Shown: piece after piece, positions 1 through 9,664 of the stretch | Layout of the letters: each line of letters starts with the position of its first letter | How positions within the stretch are numbered: position 1 is the first letter of the stretch | Assembly: GCA_026989215.1 (NCBI GenBank) | Contig: JALSJV010000320.1 | Span: 1-39,708 of the forward strand | Source of the DNA: Acidimicrobiia bacterium | Lineage (GTDB): Bacteria; Actinomycetota; Acidimicrobiia; Spongiisociales; ZC4RG35 | Direction: 5' to 3' | Length of the DNA stretch: 39,708 nucleotides | Position numbers and translations under genes: made by a program | The notes under the pieces: generated by a model | Told to the model about the DNA's origin: nothing | The model's input: only the letters and a program-made list of their open reading frames with translations | Databases searched by the model: none

Positions 1-71
1 TAGCGCTCACGTCGCCACCGGGGAGCCACGGACTTCACCGAGCATGGCTGATGGCGCCGCCCCGAGATCGG

Positions 72-100
72 TTGACACCCCCCAACCTGAAACAAGCTTT
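72..100 (+). promoter_or_regulatory. Candidate promoter of the secreted-protein gene
   Basis: A perfect TTGACA -35 box lies at 72-77. With a 17-nt spacer the -10 position falls at 95-100 (AGCTTT), a poor match. It sits about 30 nt before the ATG at 132, so it supports that start over an upstream in-frame ATG at 51, which would lie before the promoter. Bases 1-71 hold nothing else I can recognise. Confidence 0.35.
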
Positions 101-131
101 GCCGTGCGACTGCGACGGAATGGAGCGAGGG

Positions 132-587
132 ATGGCACGAGCGTCCAGAAGCGCCCTCCTCGTCGGCGTGAGCCTCCTGGCAGCAGCGTTGTGGGTCGGA
201 TCAGCACCGCCCGCCGAAGCCCATGCTGAATACACGACCTGGAAATGCGCCCCTGCCGGATGTAAATACGCCAAGGCACGAGTCCGCTACGACCGGCACA
301 TCAAATTCTGGTACGTCGCCTACTGGCGCGGCGGAACCGCAAGTGGATCATGCGACCCCGGGAACAACGTCATCAAGTGGAGACTGAATGAAATCCGCGC
401 CATCAACGGACTCGACTACTCCTACGGACCCGCCGGTTGGCGAACGAACTGCAACGTCGACTCCTGGACCTGGCGGCGAACCGTCAACCGTTTCTGGAGC
501 GGCGGCCTGGACATCAGGTACTCCTTCTTCCACGACGTCGCGTGCGCCGGATGTGACTTCACGTCATATATTTGGGTCTACGGTTGA
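132..587 (+). CDS. Secreted Cys/Trp-rich hypothetical protein
   Basis: I do not recognise the family. The 151-aa product starts with a clear Sec signal peptide: Arg at residues 3 and 6, a hydrophobic core of Ala, Leu and Val, and a likely cleavage site after AEAHA near residue 30. The mature part of about 120 residues has six cysteines (a C-x4-C pair near its start, two isolated ones, and a C-x2-C pair near the end) and about nine tryptophans. That is typical of a small disulfide-stabilised extracellular protein. The ATG at 132 is chosen because GAGG lies 1-4 nt upstream with GGAG further out, and because the signal peptide then begins at residue 1; the in-frame ATG at 120 is an alternative. 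The next gene starts 9 nt after the stop codon, so the two are probably co-transcribed. No catalytic motif is visible. Role unknown. Confidence 0.7.
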   Translation: MARASRSALLVGVSLLAAALWVGSAPPAEAHAEYTTWKCAPAGCKYAKARVRYDRHIKFWYVAYWRGGTASGSCDPGNNVIKWRLNEIRAINGLDYSYGPAGWRTNCNVDSWTWRRTVNRFWSGGLDIRYSFFHDVACAGCDFTSYIWVYG

Positions 588-596
588 AAGGTGGCG

Positions 597-1316
597 ATGA
601 GCACCCTTCCACGTCCCAAGTTGACGGCCCGACTCGGCTTCGGCTCTCTCGGTCTCCTCGTCGTAGCCACCTGGCTGGTCGTCGGGGTCCGAGCGGAAGC
701 CACGAGTCTCTACGACACCCCGGTCGAGATCACCTACGAACTCACCTACCAGACCACACCCGATCCGACCGCACCCCTGACGGAGGCGACCGGACGCTGG
801 ACGCTGCGGTCACTTTCGGACTGGGATTTCGAGTTCATCGGCGGACCCGACGACGGAACCGTGTATCGGCTCCGACCCGACGGCACCATGTCCGCCACCG
901 ACGGACGCACCACCGTCGACCCGAACCCCGCTCGGTTCCCGGCAGGGACCGAGATGGTGCCCCTCCCCGACATGGCCTTCGACCGGCTCGCCGCCCTCGC
1001 CCTCGGAGACGGCGACCTCCCGGGGGTCTCGGCGGTCGTCCGTGGCGGCGCTGGGGTGGAGGAAGCCCTGAAGGAGGTGGTAGCACGCACCGGTCTGGCG
1101 ATCGATCAGCTCCGTGCCGTCGTGGTGACCCGACCGGCGAACAATGACGTCTACCGCTGGGATCCGCAGCGGGCGGATTGGGTCGGCATCGAAGGTGACG
1201 TCACCGAGACGGTCGTCGTCGACGACCTCTCGGGAGGCGTTTTGCTCCGCCAGGTCGAGTTCGACGGTGCATTGGTCCGCAGGATCGCCGTCGTCGAGAT
1301 CCGTCCCCTTCCCTGA
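597..1316 (+). CDS. Membrane-anchored or secreted hypothetical protein
   Basis: The 239-aa product has one hydrophobic segment at about residues 12-32, ending near AEA. This would be an uncleaved anchor or a signal peptide, followed by a soluble extracytoplasmic domain rich in Asp, Thr and Val. The chain looks like a mostly beta fold without cysteines or catalytic motifs, and I do not recognise it. The start is set at the ATG at 597 because AAAGG (587-591) lies 5 nt before it; an in-frame GTG at 591 overlaps that ribosome site and is less likely. It follows the secreted Cys-rich gene after 9 nt, so the pair may form one export-related unit. It ends 3 nt before the stop codon of the convergent acetyl-CoA synthetase gene, leaving no room for a terminator. 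Confidence 0.65.
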   Translation: MSTLPRPKLTARLGFGSLGLLVVATWLVVGVRAEATSLYDTPVEITYELTYQTTPDPTAPLTEATGRWTLRSLSDWDFEFIGGPDDGTVYRLRPDGTMSATDGRTTVDPNPARFPAGTEMVPLPDMAFDRLAALALGDGDLPGVSAVVRGGAGVEEALKEVVARTGLAIDQLRAVVVTRPANNDVYRWDPQRADWVGIEGDVTETVVVDDLSGGVLLRQVEFDGALVRRIAVVEIRPLP

Positions 1317-1319
1317 CCG

Positions 1320-3269
<1,950 letters not shown>

Positions 3270-3349
3270 ATCTCCTCCGGGTACACGACAACGGGCTTGA
3301 ACCTACCAACCCGCACCGGTCCGTGCCCCGCCGATCGGGGTTCGAGAGC

Positions 3350-4105
3350 TCAGTTGGAGTACACCACCGACATGGCGTGGCGCCATCGTTCCACGACCAT
3401 CGTGTACGCCTCCCCCGCCCGCATCCAGTCACGCTGCTCCAGGGCCTCCAACGCCTCCCAGACCTCGCCGACCGAGTTCTCCAGCACCAGCTCCTCGGGA
3501 CCGAGCAGGAGTCCCGTCTCGCCGAAATCGAGCTCCACCATCGAGCCCGCCGGGAACTCGGCGAGCCATGCCAGCACGTCGCCCACCTCGCCTTCGGCCA
3601 CCTCCACCAGCTCCACGTCCGAGAGGATCCGGATGGCCCGGCGGAGCCGGGCAAGGGCCGTCTCCAGGTCCGTCCGGTACCGCACCTCGGGGAAGGACGT
3701 CCCCGACAGGTGCCGTTCTTCGGGGGCGAAGGGCACGAACCAGCGCAGCGGGATGTGCCAGGGCGAGGTGAGGATGTGGCTGCGGTCGTCGGGGCGCCGC
3801 GCGCGGAGCTGGTCGAGCTCATCTGATGCCCGGACCGCCACCTCTTCGGGCACGAGGCTCCCGCCCGCCGGGTGACGGTAGGCGTTGTGCATCGCCAGGA
3901 TCCCCTCCAACATCCGCAGTCGCGGCAGCCGCGGGCAGGCGAACCGGCGGTCCTTCCACTCGACGACCAGGGCGTCGTCGGCGAGGGACTCGGCGACGAT
4001 CCCGTAGACCCCGAGCCGCCGCACCGGCGGACCGGCACGGTGGGGGACGACCCGACCGAAGGTCTCGATCGGTTCGTAGACGCGGAGATGGGCGGTGGGG
4101 ATCAT
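3350..4105 (-). CDS. Conserved hypothetical protein
   Basis: A 251-aa soluble protein with no signal peptide, membrane segment or catalytic motif that I recognise. The N-terminus (HLRVYEPIETF) and the Trp/Pro-rich centre look like a conserved actinobacterial family of unknown function, but I cannot name it with certainty. The second half is acidic and helical, with many Glu and Leu residues. The ATG at 4105 has no Shine-Dalgarno sequence. Instead TAGGAT (4112-4117, minus strand) lies 6 nt before it, suggesting a leaderless transcript. It is divergent from the leucine dehydrogenase gene and reads towards acs. Its function cannot be inferred from the context. Confidence 0.75.
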   Translation of the reverse strand: MIPTAHLRVYEPIETFGRVVPHRAGPPVRRLGVYGIVAESLADDALVVEWKDRRFACPRLPRLRMLEGILAMHNAYRHPAGGSLVPEEVAVRASDELDQLRARRPDDRSHILTSPWHIPLRWFVPFAPEERHLSGTSFPEVRYRTDLETALARLRRAIRILSDVELVEVAEGEVGDVLAWLAEFPAGSMVELDFGETGLLLGPEELVLENSVGEVWEALEALEQRDWMRAGEAYTMVVERWRHAMSVVYSN

Positions 4106-4111
4106 GGCGGA

Positions 4112-4117
4112 ATCCTA
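4112..4117 (-). promoter_or_regulatory. Leaderless -10 box of the conserved hypothetical gene
   Basis: TAGGAT on the minus strand fits the actinobacterial TANNNT -10 and ends 6 nt before the ATG at 4105. No ribosome binding site is present, so transcription probably begins at or next to the start codon. Confidence 0.45.
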
Positions 4118-4152
4118 TCGTTGGCCCCGGGTCGGCACACACCCGCCTCCGG

Positions 4153-4180
4153 TAGACTCACACCTGACGCAACCGGAGGA
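4153..4180 (+). promoter_or_regulatory. -10 box and ribosome binding site of the leucine dehydrogenase gene
   Basis: TAGACT (4153-4158) is a TANNNT -10 candidate. GGAGGA (4175-4180) is a strong Shine-Dalgarno sequence 7 nt before a TTG codon at 4188. This decides the start: upstream in-frame ATGs (4095, 4104) would lie before the promoter and overlap the divergent gene. Confidence 0.5.
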
Positions 4181-4187
4181 TCACGCG

Positions 4188-5270
4188 TTGGGAGTATTCG
4201 ATTCCGTCGCCGGAGACGGGCATGAGCAGGTCCTCTTCGGCTTCGACCCCGTATCGGGGTTGAAGACGATCATCGCCATCCACTCCACCGACCTCGGTCC
4301 CGCCCTCGGCGGGACTCGTTTTTTTCCGTACGAGACCGAGGAGGATGCCCTCGTCGACGTCCTCCGCCTCGCCAAGGGGATGACGTACAAGGCGGCGGCC
4401 GCCGGCCTCGACCTGGGTGGTGGGAAGGCGGTCATCATCGGTGACCCCCACACCGACAAGTCGGAGCGCCTGTTCCGGGCCTACGGACGCATCGTCGACT
4501 CGCTGCAGGGTCGCTACATCACCGCCGAGGATGTCGGCACCGACGTGGCCGACATGGAGCTCGTCCGACGGGAGACCCGGTGGGCGGTGGGGATCCCGGT
4601 CCCCGAAGGCGGCTCCGGCGACCCGTCGCCTGCCACTGCCCGGGGACTCTTCGCCGCCCTCAAGGCCGTGTCGGAGCGGCTCTGGGGGACCGAGGACCTG
4701 GCGGGACGCCGGGTGGCGGTCCAGGGAGTCGGCAAGGTCGGTCACGCCTTCGTCCGGCTCCTCGTCGAGGCGCGCGCCGAGGTGATCGCCACCGACGCCT
4801 ACGAGCCCTCGCTCCGACGGGCGATGGACGACTTCGGGATCAAGGGCGTCGAGCCCGACGCCATCTACGACATCGACTGCGACGTGTTCTCACCCTGCGC
4901 CCTCGGGGCCGTCCTCAACGAGGAGACCATCCCCAGGCTGAGCTGTCGGGCCGTGGTGGGGAGCGCCAACAACCAGCTCGCCACCGACGCCGACGCCGAC
5001 CGGCTGGCCGCCCGAGACATCCTGTACGCCCCCGATTTCGTCGTGAACGCCGGGGGCCTCATCAACGTGTACGAGGAGATGCGGGGGTACTCCCGCACCC
5101 GGGCGATGCACCGGGTCGACTCGATCCGCGACGCCACCCGCCGCATCCTCGAGTGTGCCGAGCGGGAGAGCGTCAACCCGCACGTGGCGGCGGTCCGGGT
5201 CGCCGAGCGGCGGATCGACGAGATCGGGGAGCTCCGCCGGTTCCGGCGGAGCGGGGACGACCGGAACTGA
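4188..5270 (+). CDS. Leucine/valine-type amino acid dehydrogenase
   Basis: Catalyses NAD-dependent oxidative deamination of branched-chain amino acids to 2-oxoacids. The 360-aa length from the TTG start matches Bacillus leucine dehydrogenases. The N-terminus (GHEQVLF, then the LGPALGGTR stretch) is typical. The substrate-carboxylate lysine and the catalytic lysine fall at residues 68 and 80 (MTYKAAAAGLDLGGGK), the same numbers as in the Bacillus enzymes. The Rossmann domain has the GVGKVG fingerprint near residues 176-181, and DFVVNAGGLINV near the C-terminus is also conserved. Leucine and valine preference cannot be told apart by eye. The gene encoding the 2-oxoacid dehydrogenase E1 follows after 18 nt with its own Shine-Dalgarno sequence, so the two first steps of Leu/Ile/Val breakdown are encoded together. 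Confidence 0.93.
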   Translation: MGVFDSVAGDGHEQVLFGFDPVSGLKTIIAIHSTDLGPALGGTRFFPYETEEDALVDVLRLAKGMTYKAAAAGLDLGGGKAVIIGDPHTDKSERLFRAYGRIVDSLQGRYITAEDVGTDVADMELVRRETRWAVGIPVPEGGSGDPSPATARGLFAALKAVSERLWGTEDLAGRRVAVQGVGKVGHAFVRLLVEARAEVIATDAYEPSLRRAMDDFGIKGVEPDAIYDIDCDVFSPCALGAVLNEETIPRLSCRAVVGSANNQLATDADADRLAARDILYAPDFVVNAGGLINVYEEMRGYSRTRAMHRVDSIRDATRRILECAERESVNPHVAAVRVAERRIDEIGELRRFRRSGDDRN

Positions 5271-5288
5271 GTCCGAAAGGAGACTCCT

Positions 5289-7316
5289 TTGGAGTGGATG
5301 AAGCGTGAGCTCCATCACCGGGATCTGGGCCTGACCGACGATCAGGTCCTCGACATGTATCGGGTGATGCTCACCGCCCGGAAGATCGACGATCGGATGT
5401 TCGCCCTCAACCGGCAGGGCCGAGCCCCGTTCGTCGTCGGCTCGTCGGGCCACGAGGCCATCCAGGTCGCCTCCGCCTTCGCCCTGGACCGCGAGGTCGA
5501 CTGGGTGCTTCCCTACTACCGGGACATGGGGGTGGCGCTCGCCTGGGGGGTAACCCCGCTGGAGGTGTTCCTCGCCGTGTTCGCCCGTGCGTCGGACCCG
5601 GCGTCGGGGGGCCGCCAGCTTCCCAACCACTGGTCGTATCCGGACGTGAGGATCTTCACCCAGAGCTCCCCGATCGGGACCCAATATCCCCACGCCGTCG
5701 GCATCGCCCACACGCTCCGCACCGAGGGACGCCCCGGCATCGTGGTCGTCTACGGGGGGGAGGGTTCGACCTCCGAGGGGGACTGGCACGAGGCGATGAA
5801 CTGGGCCGGGATCCACCGCCTCGGCGTCATCTTCGTCATCGAGAACAACCAGTACGCCATCTCCGTCCCCACCCAGGAGGAGGTGGCGGGCTGCATCGCC
5901 GACCGGGCCGCCGGCTACGGGATGGTGGGGCATCGCATCGACGGCAACGACCCGATGCTCGTCTACAAGACGGTACGAGAGGCCGCCGAGCGGGCCCGCC
6001 GTGGGGAGGGCCCGACCCTCATCGAAGCCGAGACCTACCGCTACTACGCCCACACCTCCGACGACGACGACCGCCTCTACCGGAGTCGGGAGGAGGTGTT
6101 GGAGTGGCGACGTCACGATCCGGTCGTCAACATGCGTCAGTACCTGATCGAAGAGCGCCTCCTCTCCGAAGCCGAGGAGAACGAGATGGTCGCCACGATC
6201 GAGCGGGAGCTGGCCACCGCCGTGGAGGACGCCGAGGCGGCGCCCGCACCCACCGAACCGCATTCGAAGGTGTACGCCCGGGTGATCAAGCCCTCGGAGC
6301 CGGTCCGCCGGGTCGAGCCGGCGGTGAACGGTCCGGAGGTGAACCTGATCACGGCGGTGAACCGGGCCCTCCACGACGTGATGGAGGCCCACCCCGAAAC
6401 CCTGGTGTTCGGCGAGGACGTGGCCGGGGAGAAGGGCGGCGTGTTCAAGGCGACGCAGGGGTTGACGGCGAAGTTCGGTCGGGAACGTTGCTTCAACACG
6501 CCGCTCGCCGAGTCGGTGATCATCGGGGCGGCGATCGGGATGACCGCCGTCGGGAAACGTCCCATCCCCGAGATCCAGTTCGCCGACTACATCCACCCCG
6601 CCTTCGACCAGATCGTCAACGAGGCCGCCCGCATCCACTATCGGTCGAACGGAGCCTGGAGCTGTCCGATCGTGATCCGCACCCCCTTCGGGGCGGGGAT
6701 CCACGGTGCGCTCTACCACTCCCAGTCGGTGGAGGCGTTCTTCGCCCACGTGCCCGGCCTGAAGGTCGTCGTCCCCTCCACCCCCGCCGACGTCAAGGGC
6801 CTGCTCTGGGAGGCGGTCGAAGACCCCGATCCGGTGCTGTTCCTCGAACCGAAGAAGCTGTACCGCCTGGCGAAGGGCCCCTATCCGGAGGGGGAGTACC
6901 GGGTGCCCCTCGGCAGGGCGGCGATCCGGCATGAGGGATCCGACCTCACGATCCTCACCTACGGGGCGATGGCCCATTTCGCCCTGGAGGCGGTGCCGCT
7001 TCTGGAGGAGCTGGGCATCTCCCCCGAGGTGATCGACCTCCGGAGCCTGAAGCCCCTCGACTGGCCCACCATCGAGGCGTCGGTGCAGAAGACGTCCCGG
7101 GTGCTGATCGTCCACGAGGACAACGAGTTCGTCGGCTACGGCGCCGAGCTCGCCGCCCAGATCGCCGACAAGGCGTTCGAGTGGCTCGACGCGCCGATCC
7201 GCCGTTACGCCCTCGGGGACTTCCCGGCCATGCCGTACTCCTCGGAGCTGGAAGAGATGGTGTACCCGGACGCCGAGGGCATCGTCGCCCAGGCCCAGGA
7301 CCTCGCCAAGTTCTGA
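5289..7316 (+). CDS. Fused alpha-beta E1 of 2-oxoacid dehydrogenase (branched-chain type)
   Basis: A thiamine-diphosphate decarboxylase that would transfer an acyl group to the lipoyl E2 of a branched-chain 2-oxoacid dehydrogenase complex. Residues about 10-315 are an E1-alpha domain. Its ThDP/Mg motif begins GGEG at residues 156-159 and ends with ENN at 185-187, about 30 residues later, as expected. A variable Pro/Glu linker of about 30 residues follows. Residues about 350-675 are an E1-beta domain (LVFGEDV, then FNTPLAES, then RTPFGAG). These are separate subunits in most actinobacteria, so the single 675-aa chain is notable. The TTG at 5289 has AAAGGAG 6 nt upstream; the ATG at 5298 is an alternative. 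No E2 or E3 gene lies in the window. The neighbouring leucine dehydrogenase supports branched-chain 2-oxoacids as substrate. Confidence 0.9.
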   Translation: MEWMKRELHHRDLGLTDDQVLDMYRVMLTARKIDDRMFALNRQGRAPFVVGSSGHEAIQVASAFALDREVDWVLPYYRDMGVALAWGVTPLEVFLAVFARASDPASGGRQLPNHWSYPDVRIFTQSSPIGTQYPHAVGIAHTLRTEGRPGIVVVYGGEGSTSEGDWHEAMNWAGIHRLGVIFVIENNQYAISVPTQEEVAGCIADRAAGYGMVGHRIDGNDPMLVYKTVREAAERARRGEGPTLIEAETYRYYAHTSDDDDRLYRSREEVLEWRRHDPVVNMRQYLIEERLLSEAEENEMVATIERELATAVEDAEAAPAPTEPHSKVYARVIKPSEPVRRVEPAVNGPEVNLITAVNRALHDVMEAHPETLVFGEDVAGEKGGVFKATQGLTAKFGRERCFNTPLAESVIIGAAIGMTAVGKRPIPEIQFADYIHPAFDQIVNEAARIHYRSNGAWSCPIVIRTPFGAGIHGALYHSQSVEAFFAHVPGLKVVVPSTPADVKGLLWEAVEDPDPVLFLEPKKLYRLAKGPYPEGEYRVPLGRAAIRHEGSDLTILTYGAMAHFALEAVPLLEELGISPEVIDLRSLKPLDWPTIEASVQKTSRVLIVHEDNEFVGYGAELAAQIADKAFEWLDAPIRRYALGDFPAMPYSSELEEMVYPDAEGIVAQAQDLAKF

Positions 7317-7319
7317 CGG

Positions 7320-7664
7320 TCAGTCGTTGTCGTCGTCGTCGTGCGGGTCCGTCGTCGTCGTCTGGCCCAGGCAGATCGGCTCGCCCGCATGCGCCGGGTT
7401 GTTGCAGTAGTCGGGGTCGCCCACGACCGGCCCCCCGCCACCGCCTTGGCCGCCGCCGCCACCACCGGGCTGGGAGACGACGGTGGTGACCGTCACGGTG
7501 GGCTGGAAGGCCGGGGGTGCCTCCTCCAACAGGTCGTTCACCCGTCCGCCGAAGAACGCCACGGCCGTGAAGGCGAACAACGCGATGAGGAGCAGCAGGA
7601 GCGCGGTCTCGGTCGCCGTGACGCCCGCTTCACGGCCTCGGTCGTCTCTCCCCGCCCGATCCAT
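7320..7664 (-). CDS. Flp-like prepilin with a Gly-rich, acidic tail
   Basis: A 114-aa protein with a short charged leader (residues 1-14, ending in Gly) followed by VTATETALLLLLIALFAFTAV. This is the class III (Flp/Tad) prepilin pattern: cleavage after Gly14 puts Glu19 at position +5 of the mature chain, and a roughly 20-residue hydrophobic helix follows. The usual Glu-Tyr pair is Glu-Thr here. After the pilin core (to about residue 48) comes an unusual tail of about 65 residues: a Val/Thr stretch, a run of glycines, two cysteines in PDYCNN and PICLG, and an Asp-rich C-terminus. Ordinary Flp pilins are only 50-60 aa. The ATG at 7664 has GGGAGG 7-8 nt upstream; a TTG two codons earlier overlaps that site. 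No assembly genes (tadA, tadB, tadC) are in the window. A TadE-like protein is the main alternative. Confidence 0.6.
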   Translation of the reverse strand: MDRAGRDDRGREAGVTATETALLLLLIALFAFTAVAFFGGRVNDLLEEAPPAFQPTVTVTTVVSQPGGGGGGQGGGGGPVVGDPDYCNNPAHAGEPICLGQTTTTDPHDDDDND

Positions 7665-7746
7665 GGTCAAGCCTCCCTGAAGCCTCCCTCCACATTCACG
7701 ATACTCGTCCCTCCCGGATCCGTACAGGGGCCGAGCGACCCATCTC

Positions 7747-9246
7747 TCACGCGGCGGGCTCGACCGGTGGCGGACGCCGGTCCCGCCACGGACGCGCCTC
7801 CTCCAGGCGGGCGGCGAGCCGGAACAGGGTGGCCTCGTCCCCGAGCCGGGCGGCGAACTGCACCCCCACGGGCAGCCCGGAGGACGTCCAGTGGAGGGGC
7901 ACCGACATCGCCGGTTGGCCCGTCATGTTGAACAGCGGCGTGTTGGGGATCAGCTCGACGACCCGACCGACCATCCGGCGGACCAGGTCGGTGGCGTCCG
8001 GGCCGGGACTCGTGCGGAGCGCCTCCAACGCTTCCCGTTCGACGCCGGCGGGCTGCAGGATGCCGTGCGGCCACGGGGGACGACCCAGCGTCGAGGACAC
8101 GACGACGTCGAGTTCCTCCATCACCGCCCCCATGCGGCGACCCGCCACCCGGATCTGGAAGAGGGCGGCTGCGAGGTCGGCGGCGGTGAGCCGACGCCCG
8201 GCGACGCCGAGCGCCCAGGTGGAGGCCTCGTACAGCTCCGGTTCGGGGCCCGTCCGACCCGACAGGGCGGCGATGAGCTCCATGGTGTGGGCGACCTCGG
8301 CGGCGCTGAGCACCGTCAGCGCCTCGACCAGGGCCTCCCGGTCGATGGGCAGCGTCACCTCCCGGATCCGATGGCCCATCGACTCGAGCAACCCGACGGT
8401 CGCCTCCACCGCGGCGACGCATTCCGGATCGATGCCGTCCCCGAGGATCGCCCCCCGCACCACTCCGACCCGCAGCGACGACACCTCGGTCTCGAGCTCG
8501 TCGACGAAGGGGCGGCGCGGCGGAGGGGCGGCGTAGGGGTCGCCCGGCTCGGGACCGGCGACGGCGTCGAGGAGCCCCGCCGAGTCCCGCACGCTACGGC
8601 TGACGACGTGACCGACCGACATCCCGAACCAGGCCTCCCCGACGAGGGGACCGACCGGGGTCCGGGCCCTGGTCGGCTTGAGACCGAAGAGCCCCTGGTG
8701 GGAGGCGGGGATACGGATCGAGCCACCGCCGTCGGAGGCGTGGGCGACCGGGACCATGCCGGCGGCGACGGCGGCGGCGGCTCCTCCCGACGACCCCCCG
8801 GCGGTGACCTCGGGATGCCACGGGTTTCGGGTGATCCCGAAGGCTTCGGGCTCGGTCACCGGAGCCATCCCCAGCTCGGGAGTGTTCGTCTTGCCGAGGA
8901 TCACGACGCCGGCGTCGAGGAACCGCTGCACCAGGGTCGTGGTGATGGGCGGGACGAACCCCTCGAGCGCCCGGCTCCCGGCCGAGGTGGGGACTCCGGC
9001 CCAGGTCTGGCCGAGGTCTTTGAGGAGGAAGGGCACCCCGGCGAAGGGGCCGTCGCCCACGCCGCCGTCGATCGAGGCGAGGCCCCGCTCGAACGTCTCG
9101 TGGATGACGGCGTTGAGGGAGGGGTTTCGTCGTTCGATCCGGGCGATCGCCGCCTCGGCCACCTCTCGAGCGCCGACGTCCCCGGCGCGGATCCGCGCCG
9201 CGACCTCGGTGGCGTCCCACCCGTCGTACTCCGGCAGCGGTTCCAT
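7747..9246 (-). CDS. Amidase-signature hydrolase
   Basis: Hydrolyses an amide bond; substrate unknown. The 499-aa length is normal for the family. The Ser-cisSer-Lys triad is complete: Lys76 in PFLLKDLG, the cis-serine at 152 in AGGSSGGA, and the nucleophile Ser176 in DGGGSIRIP. The 24-residue distance between the two serines equals that in fatty-acid amide hydrolase. No GatB or GatC partner is near, and the sequence lacks features tying it to GatA, so a catabolic amidase is favoured. The ATG at 9246 follows a GGAGGAGGG site by 5 nt; an in-frame ATG ten codons upstream is less well placed. It starts 31 nt after the response-regulator stop codon on the same strand, so it may belong to that operon. 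Confidence 0.92.
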   Translation of the reverse strand: MEPLPEYDGWDATEVAARIRAGDVGAREVAEAAIARIERRNPSLNAVIHETFERGLASIDGGVGDGPFAGVPFLLKDLGQTWAGVPTSAGSRALEGFVPPITTTLVQRFLDAGVVILGKTNTPELGMAPVTEPEAFGITRNPWHPEVTAGGSSGGAAAAVAAGMVPVAHASDGGGSIRIPASHQGLFGLKPTRARTPVGPLVGEAWFGMSVGHVVSRSVRDSAGLLDAVAGPEPGDPYAAPPPRRPFVDELETEVSSLRVGVVRGAILGDGIDPECVAAVEATVGLLESMGHRIREVTLPIDREALVEALTVLSAAEVAHTMELIAALSGRTGPEPELYEASTWALGVAGRRLTAADLAAALFQIRVAGRRMGAVMEELDVVVSSTLGRPPWPHGILQPAGVEREALEALRTSPGPDATDLVRRMVGRVVELIPNTPLFNMTGQPAMSVPLHWTSSGLPVGVQFAARLGDEATLFRLAARLEEARPWRDRRPPPVEPAA

Positions 9247-9277
9247 CCCGGCCCTCCTCCATCGGGGCCCGGGCATC

Positions 9278-9664
9278 CTAGGAGCCGGTCGCCACTCCCG
9301 CCCGACGCAGGGCGCCTCGGACCCGCAGCATGAGCTCCCGGGGGCTGAAGGGCTTGGTGACGTAGTCGGTGGCGCCGACGGTCAACCCCCGTTCCACATC
9401 GGTCTCCTGGGCGCGGGCGGTGAGCATGATCACCGGCAGGTCGGCCGTCTCGGGCCGTTCGCGGATGCGGCGGCACACCTCGATCCCGTCGATGCCGGGC
9501 ATCATCAGGTCGAGGACGACGAGGTCGAAGGACTCGACCGACAGCATCGCCAGCGCCTCCTCGCCGCTGGCGACGGAGACGACCTCGAGCCCTTCGAGGC
9601 GGAGCTTCAGCTCGACGAGCGTCCGGACGTCCGGGTCGTCGTCGACGACCAGCACTCTGGCCAT
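9278..9664 (-). CDS. Receiver-only response regulator (CheY/Spo0F-like)
   Basis: A 128-aa stand-alone receiver domain with all functional residues: the acidic pocket Asp8-Asp9-Asp10, phosphoacceptor Asp52 (VVLDLMMPG), Thr82 (MLTA) and Lys104 (TKPFSP). It has no output domain. Its job would therefore be protein-protein signalling or phosphorelay, not direct DNA binding. The start codon overlaps the stop codon of the histidine kinase gene by one base (TGATG), so the two are translationally coupled and almost surely a cognate pair. Confidence 0.93.
   Translation of the reverse strand: MARVLVVDDDPDVRTLVELKLRLEGLEVVSVASGEEALAMLSVESFDLVVLDLMMPGIDGIEVCRRIRERPETADLPVIMLTARAQETDVERGLTVGATDYVTKPFSPRELMLRVRGALRRAGVATGS

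Noticed and set aside
4890-7115. 741-codon open frame on the minus strand opposite leucine dehydrogenase and E1
   Set aside because: It mirrors the real genes in a GC-rich shadow frame; its product is a low-complexity mix of Asp, Gly, His, Val and Arg with no family pattern.
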